52,458 nt of DNA from Betaproteobacteria bacterium (GTDB lineage: Bacteria; Pseudomonadota; Gammaproteobacteria; Burkholderiales; Burkholderiaceae_D), in the NCBI GenBank assembly GCA_013287275.1, contig JABDED010000015.1, positions 1 to 52,458 on the forward strand, given 5' to 3'. Position numbers and translations under genes: made by a program. The notes below the pieces were generated by a model. The model searched no databases and was not told where the DNA came from. It worked only from the letters and a program-made list of their open reading frames with translations. Positions 19,505-26,608 of the stretch are shown in pieces. The stretch's first letter is position 1, and the number at the start of each line of letters is the position of its first letter.

Positions 19505-20761
19505 TTACTTTAATCCCAAGAAATGTTTATGGCGTAAATTTAATGCTGAGACACTTGGTTGATCGGTTAGCTTTTTGGGAAATGTTAGGCATTTATCGGC
19601 GTAAGCTCCATATTCTGTGTCTTTCAATTTCTCTGAAAGATGAATATTACCGTTCTCATCAATCGACAGCAGCTTTAGATCATACAGTGAGTGAATATCT
19701 GCTCTTAGTAGCAATCCGTTTGTCACGGAATAGTTTTGTCCTTTCGAGTGCGGTGTAATGTGTGCAGCCTCTAAGAGATCTTCGATTTTAGAACCTGTGA
19801 CGGCGCATCGCTTTCCATAGGCGTTCAGCAAAGCTTGACGAAATTTTGTTTGCCCTCTACGAGTGCGAATCGCCCGTAGTTGAATTGCATCTTCCGACTC
19901 GTTTTCAGGAATAACTAAAGTATTACCAAAATCATCCAGAGGTTTTACGCCACGTACTAAAAGACAATTGCCTGTTAATTTTTCATATCGATGAACATAC
20001 CAATTCGCCAAGTCTAGAGAACGGAAGTGCACAGTCGAGGATGTTTCCCCGAGCTCATCTTTTTTTCTGCGGTCTCCATCTGTAAAAATTACTCTTACAG
20101 GCATTCCTGTTCTACAAGAAAACGCCATTGCAGAATCGACCTGTCGGGCGCGGCTAGCCTGCTGCAACGCTCGTATTTTTTTAGCACTATCACTATTTTT
20201 ATCGAGCGCGATTGCATCCAGGTCGGCCGCGAGTTTTCGAGCGCTGCTTTCAAATGCAATCTCTCCGTCCGACTCTATCAGTGACGAATGCCAAACACAA
20301 AGTACAAATCCCTCTTTCTCAGATCCAAATGACCAGTTGTAACAATAATTTGGATTTGCTTTCGGTTTCTTTACCAATTGGCCAGATTTTGTGTAATTCC
20401 ACGCATCGACAGAAATATTTGCTTGTACTAGCAAATCGAAAAGATATTCCAGTTTTAAGGGACGAAGGTCATCAATGACGGCGACATCTGTCCGCTTGAA
20501 CAGTTGTTGCCGACGGAGGATGATTCGCTCCCTCTTGCGATCCAGCTCGTAGCGCTCCCATCCTTCTTTCTGCCAAAGATACGCTAGTATATGACCTTGT
20601 TCCTTCTTCGTGCTATACCACCAAGCGTCATGCTTTCGGGCACTTCCCGGAAGTTTCTTGCCAAGGATTTTTTCGATATCCTCGAAGGAAAGATCCACCT
20701 CATCTTTTTTAAGATCGCGCAAGTATTCTACGAAATGTAAATAGTCAGCTATTTTTGTCAT
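19505..20761 (-). CDS. HNH endonuclease with N-terminal DUF7662-like domain
   Basis: 418 residues. The N-terminal part (about 1-85, with LSFEDIEKILG..LP.SARKH..WW) looks like the DUF7662 family. The middle (about 105-275) is unassigned, with a WYVHRYEKLTGNCLLVRG block. The C-terminal HNH_2-type nuclease (about 305-370) has CAVTG, EAAHITPHS (H334), N348 and H357. This layout is often found in restriction or modified-DNA-cleaving proteins; the target is unknown. GC is clearly lower than the neighbours (about 42% in one hand-counted 60-base line), which suggests transfer. No methylase is adjacent. ATG 20761 has no clear ribosome-binding site. Confidence 0.85.
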   Translation of the reverse strand: MTKIADYLHFVEYLRDLKKDEVDLSFEDIEKILGKKLPGSARKHDAWWYSTKKEQGHILAYLWQKEGWERYELDRKRERIILRRQQLFKRTDVAVIDDLRPLKLEYLFDLLVQANISVDAWNYTKSGQLVKKPKANPNYCYNWSFGSEKEGFVLCVWHSSLIESDGEIAFESSARKLAADLDAIALDKNSDSAKKIRALQQASRARQVDSAMAFSCRTGMPVRVIFTDGDRRKKDELGETSSTVHFRSLDLANWYVHRYEKLTGNCLLVRGVKPLDDFGNTLVIPENESEDAIQLRAIRTRRGQTKFRQALLNAYGKRCAVTGSKIEDLLEAAHITPHSKGQNYSVTNGLLLRADIHSLYDLKLLSIDENGNIHLSEKLKDTEYGAYADKCLTFPKKLTDQPSVSALNLRHKHFLGLK

Positions 20762-20826
20762 TTTGAATGGCTAGCCAGAGTTTAAATTGTGTGACTAGAA
20801 ACAATACCATGGGATCTAGCGATTTA

Positions 20827-20856
20827 GGCTCTACTTTCTATGTGGATCGGCCCATC
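20827..20856. repeat. Right copy of imperfect 30-bp direct repeat (relic of kinase 3' end)
   Basis: Read on the plus strand it encodes GSTFYVDRPILP followed by TGA, a normal-looking histidine-kinase C-terminus with no gene in front of it. It overlaps, antisense, the last codons of the SDR gene that ends at 20838. 26 of 30 bases match 19414-19443. Confidence 0.75.
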
Positions 20857-21761
20857 CTCCCTTGATCTGCCGGTGTCTTCTGCCGCGCATCCCGCAAGCC
20901 CTCCTCCACGGTCGCATAACGCAAGCGCATCCCCAGTTCGGCCTTGATCCTGAAGTTTTGCAAACGCCGCGATTCCGACATGAAGGACAGCAGCATGGGG
21001 CTGACGGCGGCGCTCAGTTCTGCGCGCGGCAGGCGCGGCGGACGCGGCAGTTCAAATACATCGGCCACCGCATCAAAATACTCGGCCATTTTCATATCGC
21101 TATCGTCCACCGCGTGATACACCCGCAACGGCGACGCGCGGAACAAGGCCAGTTTGATCAATTGGGCCAGATCGTTGGCATGAATGTGGTTGGTGTATAC
21201 GTCATCCGCCGCCGTTAATGCCGGCGTGCCTTTTTGCAAACGCTCCAGCGGCAGCCGGTCGGCGGCATAAATGCCCGGCACCCGCAGGATCGCCAGCGAG
21301 GATTGGCTGCGCCTGGCCCAGGCCCGCAACAGCTGTTCGGCCGCCACACGGCGCCGCGCGCGCGCATTGGCCGGCCGCACGCCGCGCGTCTCGTCAAACA
21401 CCGCTCCGCCGCAATCTCCATAGACACCGGTCGTGCTGATGTAAACAAGACGGCTCTTGTCAGGTAGAATGGCGGTCAAATTACGGGTGCGGGCGTCAGT
21501 TTCACCTTCGGATCGCGGCGGTGCCAAATGGACAATATATCGCGCCAGGTTCGCCAGGCGGGCCAAAGTATCCCTTTGATCCAGGTCGGCGACGATGGGT
21601 ACCGCTCCGGCGGCGCGCAGCCCGGCCACCCGCGCCGGCTGGCTGGTCGCGGCGAATACATGGAACTGCCGGCCCAGCAAAGCTAGCAAACGCAAGCCTA
21701 CGTCCCCACATCCAAGGATAAGCAGCCGTGGCTTGCCGAATTTTTTTTGTTTATTTTTCAT
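20838..21761 (-). CDS. NAD-dependent epimerase/dehydratase family protein (YeeZ-like)
   Basis: 307 residues from ATG 21761. The frame is open further upstream to 22019, but that part overlaps the divergent reductase gene and is not expected in the family. N-terminal Rossmann motif LLILGCGDVGLRL, then STTGVYGDCGG with the SDR-type Y but without a clear Y-x3-K, and a C-terminal domain with HIHANDLA. Atypical extended SDR; substrate unknown. Its start codon is only 12 bases from that of the divergent reductase. No ribosome-binding site is visible, so it may be translated from a leaderless or very short mRNA. Its 3' end overlaps the kinase relic. Confidence 0.85.
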   Translation of the reverse strand: MKNKQKKFGKPRLLILGCGDVGLRLLALLGRQFHVFAATSQPARVAGLRAAGAVPIVADLDQRDTLARLANLARYIVHLAPPRSEGETDARTRNLTAILPDKSRLVYISTTGVYGDCGGAVFDETRGVRPANARARRRVAAEQLLRAWARRSQSSLAILRVPGIYAADRLPLERLQKGTPALTAADDVYTNHIHANDLAQLIKLALFRASPLRVYHAVDDSDMKMAEYFDAVADVFELPRPPRLPRAELSAAVSPMLLSFMSESRRLQNFRIKAELGMRLRYATVEEGLRDARQKTPADQGRMGRST

Positions 21762-21773
21762 ATTCAGGATTGT

Positions 21774-22799
21774 ATGACTTTTCAAGTAACGGTGACCCCG
21801 AGCGGCCATCAATTTAGCTGCGAGGATGGCGAAACCGTATTGAGCGCAGCCTTGCGCGCCGGCGTAGGCCTGCCTTATGGCTGCAAAAACGGCGCTTGCG
21901 GCTCTTGCAAGGGTAAAGTGCTGGAAGGCAGCGTCACGCACGGCGTACATCAGCAAAGGGCCTTGTCGGAGACCGAAGAAGCACAGGGCGCCGCGCTGTT
22001 TTGCTGCGCCAGGCCGCATTCGGATTTGACCATAGAAGCGCGCGAAATCCAGTCCAGCGGCGACTACCCGGTCAAGAAGATGCCTAGCCGCGTTGCAAAA
22101 CTGGAAAAGCTGTCAGACGACGTGATGTTGATTTCCCTGCAATTGCCGGCCAATGAACGCCTGCAATACCGTGCCGGCCAATACATAGAGTTCATGCTGC
22201 GCGATGGCAAGCGCCGCAGCTATAGCATGGCCAATGCACCGCACCTGGATGACAAGATCACTCTGCATGTACGCCACATGCCGGGCGGCCTGTTTACCGA
22301 CCAGGTGTTCACCACAATGAAAGAAAGGGACATCCTGCGCTTTGAAGGGCCGCAAGGCACGTTCTTCCTGCGCGAAGACAGCGACAAGCCCATCATCCTG
22401 CTGGCCTCCGGTACCGGCTTTGCTCCTATCAAGGCATTGGTGGAACAACTAGCCCATACAGAATCGACCCGCCCGGTAACCCTGTACTGGGGCGGCCGCC
22501 GCCCGCAAGACCTGTACATGCACAGCCTGTGCGAAGAGTGGGCGGCTACGCTGCCCAATTTCAATTACGTGCCGGTGATCTCGGATGCGCTGCCGGAAGA
22601 CGCATGGAGCGGCCGTACCGGTTTTGTGCATCGCGCGGTGATGGAAGACTACGCCGACCTGAGCGCCTACCAGGTATATGCCTGCGGAGCGCCTATCGTG
22701 GTGGACTCTGCAAAAACCGATTTTGTAGGCAAGTGCCGGCTACCGGAAGAAGAGTTCTACGCGGACTCCTTCATTTCAGAAGCAGACCTGGCGGCATAA
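21774..22799 (+). CDS. 2Fe-2S ferredoxin / FAD-NAD(P)H reductase fusion (CDP-6-deoxyglucoseen reductase-like)
   Basis: 341 residues from ATG 21774 with AGGA five bases upstream. The N-terminal plant-type ferredoxin domain (about 1-90) has the cysteine set CKNGACGSCKG plus a later CC. Then an FAD-binding domain (RSYSMAN) and an NAD-binding domain (LLASGTGFAPIKAL, YACGAP). The order ferredoxin-FAD-NAD matches reductases annotated as CDP-6-deoxy-delta-3,4-glucoseen reductase (AscD-like). In betaproteobacteria without the sugar pathway it is probably a general electron-supply reductase for an oxygenase or other partner. A strong terminator follows. Confidence 0.9.
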   Translation: MTFQVTVTPSGHQFSCEDGETVLSAALRAGVGLPYGCKNGACGSCKGKVLEGSVTHGVHQQRALSETEEAQGAALFCCARPHSDLTIEAREIQSSGDYPVKKMPSRVAKLEKLSDDVMLISLQLPANERLQYRAGQYIEFMLRDGKRRSYSMANAPHLDDKITLHVRHMPGGLFTDQVFTTMKERDILRFEGPQGTFFLREDSDKPIILLASGTGFAPIKALVEQLAHTESTRPVTLYWGGRRPQDLYMHSLCEEWAATLPNFNYVPVISDALPEDAWSGRTGFVHRAVMEDYADLSAYQVYACGAPIVVDSAKTDFVGKCRLPEEEFYADSFISEADLAA

Positions 22800-22813
22800 G
22801 GCTCCAGCCTTCC

Positions 22814-22840
22814 AAGCCCGGCCTTGCCGGGCTTTTTTTA
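22814..22840 (+). terminator. Rho-independent terminator of the reductase gene
   Basis: A 9-bp stem AAGCCCGGC / GCCGGGCTT with a short loop, followed by a run of T. It sits 15 bases after the stop. Confidence 0.9.
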
Positions 22841-22872
22841 TCGCAGCCTCAATCACTACTTCAGTCGCTACC

Positions 22873-23865
22873 TCAGGCCCGCATGGCCGCCAGCGTCTGC
22901 CGTATGCCTTCGTCATACGAAGTTTTCACCAGGCCCGGCAGCAGCTTGCGCAGGTCGCTGTCGTCCATCAGCACCGGCGCCGTTTGCAGGTAATGCATTT
23001 CCACCAGTTCGCGCATGAATTTGTCGAACAGGCCCACCAGCCTGATCATCCATTTGCCAAATACCATCAGCCTGGGCTTGCTGCCGGCGCGGGCAAATAC
23101 CTTGCCGGCAAACTGGCGCTGCGAAATCACGCCGGCGCCGGCAAAATGCCAGGTGCGGGCATAGGCTTTTTCATTCGCGGCCAGCGCCAGCAAGGCCGGA
23201 CCGGCATCCGGCACATACACAAACTCGTGCGGCGTATCGATCGGCCCTATCATCATCGCCCTCTTGCCGCTGACGGCGGCCTGGAACACGCCATCCAGCA
23301 AGCTTTTGTCGACGCCGGGGCCATAGAAATCCGGCAGGCGCAATACCGTGCCGCGTATCTTGCCGGCCCGGTCTGCCTCCATCAGCAAGTCTTCCTGCTG
23401 TTTGCGCATCTGGCCCTTGAAGGTATGCGGCTGGCGCGGATGGTCTTCCTTCACCTTCGCCGTGCCGGGCAAGCCATAGGGATAGACGGTGCCGCTCAGC
23501 ACGAAATGGCGCACGTTTTCAGAGATGGCGGCGTCCAGCGCTTTTTGCATCAGCAGCGGATGCAGGTCGAACTTCCAGTAATCCACACCCACCAGGTAGA
23601 TGACGGTGTCGATGCCGCGCGCCGCGGCGCGCATCGAGGCGGCGTCGTCGGTATTCCAGGTCACGATCTCGGCCAGCGGATCGTCGCCAAAGTGCTGCTG
23701 CAGCGCCGCAGCGGAACGCCCTACCACCCGGTAAGCCCGGCCCTCGGCGCGCAATGCCGCAGCAATGCTTTTGCCGATGGCGCCCGATGCACCGAACAGG
23801 GCGATGGTGGGATGGGCCTCGGTGGGAAATTGCTTATTTGACATATTTTCAGTGTTGGTCATCAT
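22873..23865 (-). CDS. NAD(P)-binding SDR/NmrA-like protein
   Basis: 330 residues. Rossmann motif LFGASGAIGKSIA (about 23-35) and an atypical SDR core (FVLSGTVYPYG; LRLPDFYGPG). The C-terminal third carries a helical segment FGKWMIRLVGLFDKFMREL. Predicted NAD(P)-dependent epimerase or reductase; substrate unknown. ATG 23865 follows CAGGAG. It diverges from the LysR gene across 75 bases, so that regulator probably controls it. Confidence 0.85.
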   Translation of the reverse strand: MMTNTENMSNKQFPTEAHPTIALFGASGAIGKSIAAALRAEGRAYRVVGRSAAALQQHFGDDPLAEIVTWNTDDAASMRAAARGIDTVIYLVGVDYWKFDLHPLLMQKALDAAISENVRHFVLSGTVYPYGLPGTAKVKEDHPRQPHTFKGQMRKQQEDLLMEADRAGKIRGTVLRLPDFYGPGVDKSLLDGVFQAAVSGKRAMMIGPIDTPHEFVYVPDAGPALLALAANEKAYARTWHFAGAGVISQRQFAGKVFARAGSKPRLMVFGKWMIRLVGLFDKFMRELVEMHYLQTAPVLMDDSDLRKLLPGLVKTSYDEGIRQTLAAMRA

Positions 23866-23908
23866 GCTCTCCTGTAGTTGATGGTGCCATGTTAGTATTC
23901 CGTTTAAA

Positions 23909-23923
23909 ATGCGTCCAATGCAT
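23909..23923. promoter_or_regulatory. Candidate LysR operator
   Basis: A dyad ATGC-N7-GCAT that also satisfies the T-N11-A rule (T23910 to A23922), located between the divergent SDR and LysR genes. The usual position for self-control and target control by LysR-type proteins. Confidence 0.45.
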
Positions 23924-23940
23924 GTTTTATATATCTACAT

Positions 23941-24858
23941 ATGCATCAAAAGAATTTACGTGCGATAGACCTCAACCTGTTGGTGATCCTGGATGCGCTG
24001 CTGACCGAGCGCAGCGTCACCCGCGCGGCGGCGCGCTTGTACCTAACCCAGCCGGCTACCAGCCATGCGCTGGAGCGCCTGCGCATCTTATTCCATGATC
24101 CCTTGCTGGAAAGGCGAAAAGGCGGCATGGGGCTCACTGCGCGGGCGGAAGAATTACAAGCGCCGCTGCGGGAAATACTGGAAGAATTGCAGCGCCTGGT
24201 GCAGGTGCCGGATATTCCGCTATCGGAATTGAAGCAGACGGTCCACCTGGCCATGCCGGATTTTCCTGCCGCGCTGATCGTGCCCAGGCTATGGTCGGCA
24301 TTGCAAAAAACCGCGCCCGGCATCAACCTGGTTGTGCATAACTGGACCGACAACAGCCTGGAAATCGCTCGGCTGCAAAAGGGTGAAATCAGCCTGGTGT
24401 TATCCACATTGGGGACAGTGCCGGCGGATATCGAAAAAGTGCATATCGGCGACGAACGCTACACCGGGGCCGCCGCCCTTGACCACCCCATCAGCGAGCG
24501 CCCCAGCGTGGAAGAGTTCATCGCCTATCCGCACGTGCTGGTATCTGCGCGAGGTAGCCAGAGCACGCCCTTCGACCAGCAACTGGCCGCACTGGGTCTG
24601 CAGCGCCGGGCCGGCATTTCGGTGTCCAGCTTCCTGACGGTGCCATCCATCATCGCCTCCTCCAATGCGATCGCGCTGATACCGCGCAGCATGGCCAGGC
24701 ACTGGAGCGGCACCGGCAGGCTGAAGCAATTTGTGCCGCCGGTGGAGGCCGGCAGCTTCAGCGTAGACATTGCGTGGCACAGGCGGCGCAGCAACGACAA
24801 GGCGGTACAACTGGTCGCCGAGCTGGTGATCCTGGCGATCAAGGAAAATCTGGAATAA
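23941..24858 (+). CDS. LysR-family transcriptional regulator
   Basis: 305 residues. N-terminal winged helix-turn-helix (about 9-68: LNLLVILDALL, SVTRAAARLYLTQPATSHALERLR) and the C-terminal substrate-binding domain. The LRAIDLNLL opening resembles the NodD/LeuO-like LysR branch. Probably controls the divergent SDR gene from the 75-base shared region. Effector unknown. Confidence 0.93.
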   Translation: MHQKNLRAIDLNLLVILDALLTERSVTRAAARLYLTQPATSHALERLRILFHDPLLERRKGGMGLTARAEELQAPLREILEELQRLVQVPDIPLSELKQTVHLAMPDFPAALIVPRLWSALQKTAPGINLVVHNWTDNSLEIARLQKGEISLVLSTLGTVPADIEKVHIGDERYTGAAALDHPISERPSVEEFIAYPHVLVSARGSQSTPFDQQLAALGLQRRAGISVSSFLTVPSIIASSNAIALIPRSMARHWSGTGRLKQFVPPVEAGSFSVDIAWHRRRSNDKAVQLVAELVILAIKENLE

Positions 24859-24900
24859 AATTGCCTGATTGGAAATATACAAAAACATGCAAAAAACATT

Positions 24901-24929
24901 TTGACGCAGTGCGCAAAACATCCTACTAT
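24901..24929 (+). promoter_or_regulatory. Strong sigma-70 promoter
   Basis: TTGACG (24901-24906), an exact 17-base spacer, TACTAT (24924-24929). Predicted transcription start near 24936. It lies 43 bases after the LysR stop and drives the leader/sRNA candidate before argD. Confidence 0.65.
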
Positions 24930-24935
24930 CCGTTT

Positions 24936-25085
24936 TATGAAAAATTTCCCTAACATGTCTTCACCAAATATCGCGCGACGTAGTGCTATGCACCCGGAGC
25001 CTGGGCGAGTTGTGTGATGAGCGTGCGCGTGAAATAAGCAGCACCAGAACACTGAAGCCACAGGCCCAACCTGTGGCTTTTTTTG
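24936..25085 (+). ncRNA. Candidate small RNA or transcription attenuator upstream of argD
   Basis: About 150 bases from the predicted start to a strong terminator at 25055-25085, with no conserved protein. It contains stems GTGC-TAT-GCAC (about 24992-25002) and CCCGG-AGC-CTGGG just after it. A 20-codon reading frame (MSSPNIARRS..., ATG at 24955) could be a leader peptide, but its codons show no arginine attenuation run. The terminator stops about 92 bases before argD. So this is either an independent sRNA or an argD attenuator. I recognise no known riboswitch family. Confidence 0.4.
25055..25085 (+). terminator. Rho-independent terminator upstream of argD
   Basis: A perfect 10-bp stem AAGCCACAGG / CCTGTGGCTT with loop CCCAA, followed by a T run. 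It is in the leader, not after a known gene. Confidence 0.88.
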
Positions 25086-25177
25086 TATCTACTCAATCTT
25101 TGCATTTAATTTTGTCAACGCATCAAGAACAGCACACCTACCCCTTATTGCCGGATTTTTAACCCAGGAGCCTAGAA

Positions 25178-26368
25178 ATGGAATACAGCCAGTACAACGT
25201 CAATGCCCTCATGTACATCACGCCACGGCCTGAACTCGTATTTACCGAGGGTAGCGGCATGTGGCTGACCGACCATGCCGGCAAGCGCTACCTGGATTAC
25301 CTGCAAGGCTGGGCCGTCAATTGCCTGGGCCATTCGCCGCAATGCATACAGGATGCGCTGATCAAGCAATCGAAAACCCTGATCAACCCATCGCCGGCTT
25401 TCTACAATGCGCCGGCGATCGAACTGGCGACGCTGCTGACGGAAAACTCTTGCTACGACCGCGTGTTCTTTGCCAACAGCGGCGCGGAAGCTAATGAAGG
25501 AGCGATCAAGCTGGCGCGCAAGTGGGGGCAGAAAAACAAGAACGGCGCATTTGAAATCATCACCTTCGACCATGGCTTCCATGGCCGCACGCTGGCGACC
25601 ATGTCGGCCTCCGGCAAACCCGGCTGGGACACCATTTTTGCGCCGCAGGTATCCGGCTTTCCAAAGGCCGACCTGAACGATATCGCATCGGTGGAAAAGC
25701 TGATCACCAAAAAAACCGTGGGCGTGATGCTGGAACCGGTACAGGGCGAAGGCGGCGTGTTGCCGGCCAGCCGCGAATTCATGCAGGCGCTGCGCGCACT
25801 GACCAAGAAGCACAATATCCTGCTGATCGTCGATGAAGTGCAATCCGGCATGGGCCGTACCGGCACCCTGTTTGCGTACGAGCAGTCGAACATAGAACCG
25901 GACATCATGACGCTGGCCAAGGGCATAGGCGGCGGCGTGCCGCTGGCTGCCCTGCTGTGCCGCGAAGAAGTGGCCTGCTTCGTGCCCGGTGACCAGGGCG
26001 GCACCTACAACGGTAATCCGCTGACGACGGCAGTCGGCATCGCCGTGCTGAAGACCCTGCTGGAAGACGGCTTCCTGGCCTCGGTACAGGAAAAAGCCGC
26101 CTACCTGAGCAAGGCGCTGACCAAGCTGTCCGAGCAATACGGCTTGCAGGGCGAGCGCGGTGAAGGCTTGCTGCGCGCTTTGAAGCTGGGTTCGGACATC
26201 GGCCCGCAGATCGTCGAAGCAGCGCGCAATATGGAGCCGGTGGGCCTGCTGCTGAATTCGCCGCGCCCCGACCTGCTGCGCTTCATGCCTGCATTGAATG
26301 TCAGCATCGCTGAACTGGACCAGATGATAGACATGCTGGGCCAGGTATTGCAGCAAGTGAAGAAGTAA
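25178..26368 (+). CDS. argD: Acetylornithine aminotransferase (class III PLP)
   Basis: 396 residues, normal ArgD length. Visible: phosphate-cup [32 protein letters not shown] with the PLP-binding Asp, and the Schiff-base lysine in TLAKGIGGG. Converts N-acetylglutamate semialdehyde to N-acetylornithine in arginine synthesis and often also succinyl-diaminopimelate transamination. ATG 25178 follows CCAGGAG. It is monocistronic here, preceded by a terminator-containing leader. Related class III enzymes (AstC, GabT) are possible alternatives. Confidence 0.88.
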   Translation: MEYSQYNVNALMYITPRPELVFTEGSGMWLTDHAGKRYLDYLQGWAVNCLGHSPQCIQDALIKQSKTLINPSPAFYNAPAIELATLLTENSCYDRVFFANSGAEANEGAIKLARKWGQKNKNGAFEIITFDHGFHGRTLATMSASGKPGWDTIFAPQVSGFPKADLNDIASVEKLITKKTVGVMLEPVQGEGGVLPASREFMQALRALTKKHNILLIVDEVQSGMGRTGTLFAYEQSNIEPDIMTLAKGIGGGVPLAALLCREEVACFVPGDQGGTYNGNPLTTAVGIAVLKTLLEDGFLASVQEKAAYLSKALTKLSEQYGLQGERGEGLLRALKLGSDIGPQIVEAARNMEPVGLLLNSPRPDLLRFMPALNVSIAELDQMIDMLGQVLQQVKK

Positions 26369-26381
26369 GCTTTATCCATTC

Positions 26382-26408
26382 TGCGGCAGGCACCCGCTGT
26401 CTGCCGCA
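26382..26408 (+). terminator. Weak hairpin terminator of argD
   Basis: An 8-bp stem TGCGGCAG / CTGCCGCA with an 11-base loop, followed by TCTTTCCCTC. It sits 13 bases after the argD stop. Confidence 0.6.
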
Positions 26409-26608
26409 TCTTTCCCTCTCCCCACCTCCTGTTGCTCTCGCACCGCAGCAAAACCTCCTCCACGCAGCACAGAACTTTTCATAAAAAATCCGGTCAGAAG
26501 CAAGTCTGGCTGCTGCCTTCAAGTAATATAAGAAAACCAGCTGCAGCAGAATAAAACACGGCATCAATATAAAGTGCCGGCCTTCCCGTAACCCCATAGA
26601 GTGAATCC

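Noticed and set aside
21762-22019. Longer start for the SDR gene at 20838
   Set aside because: The extra 86 residues overlap the divergent reductase gene antisense and are absent from the expected fold.
25010-25040. Hammerhead-ribozyme-like string TGATGAG...TGAAA in the argD leader
   Set aside because: The conserved C before TGATGAG is missing and the closing stems do not form, so it is chance.
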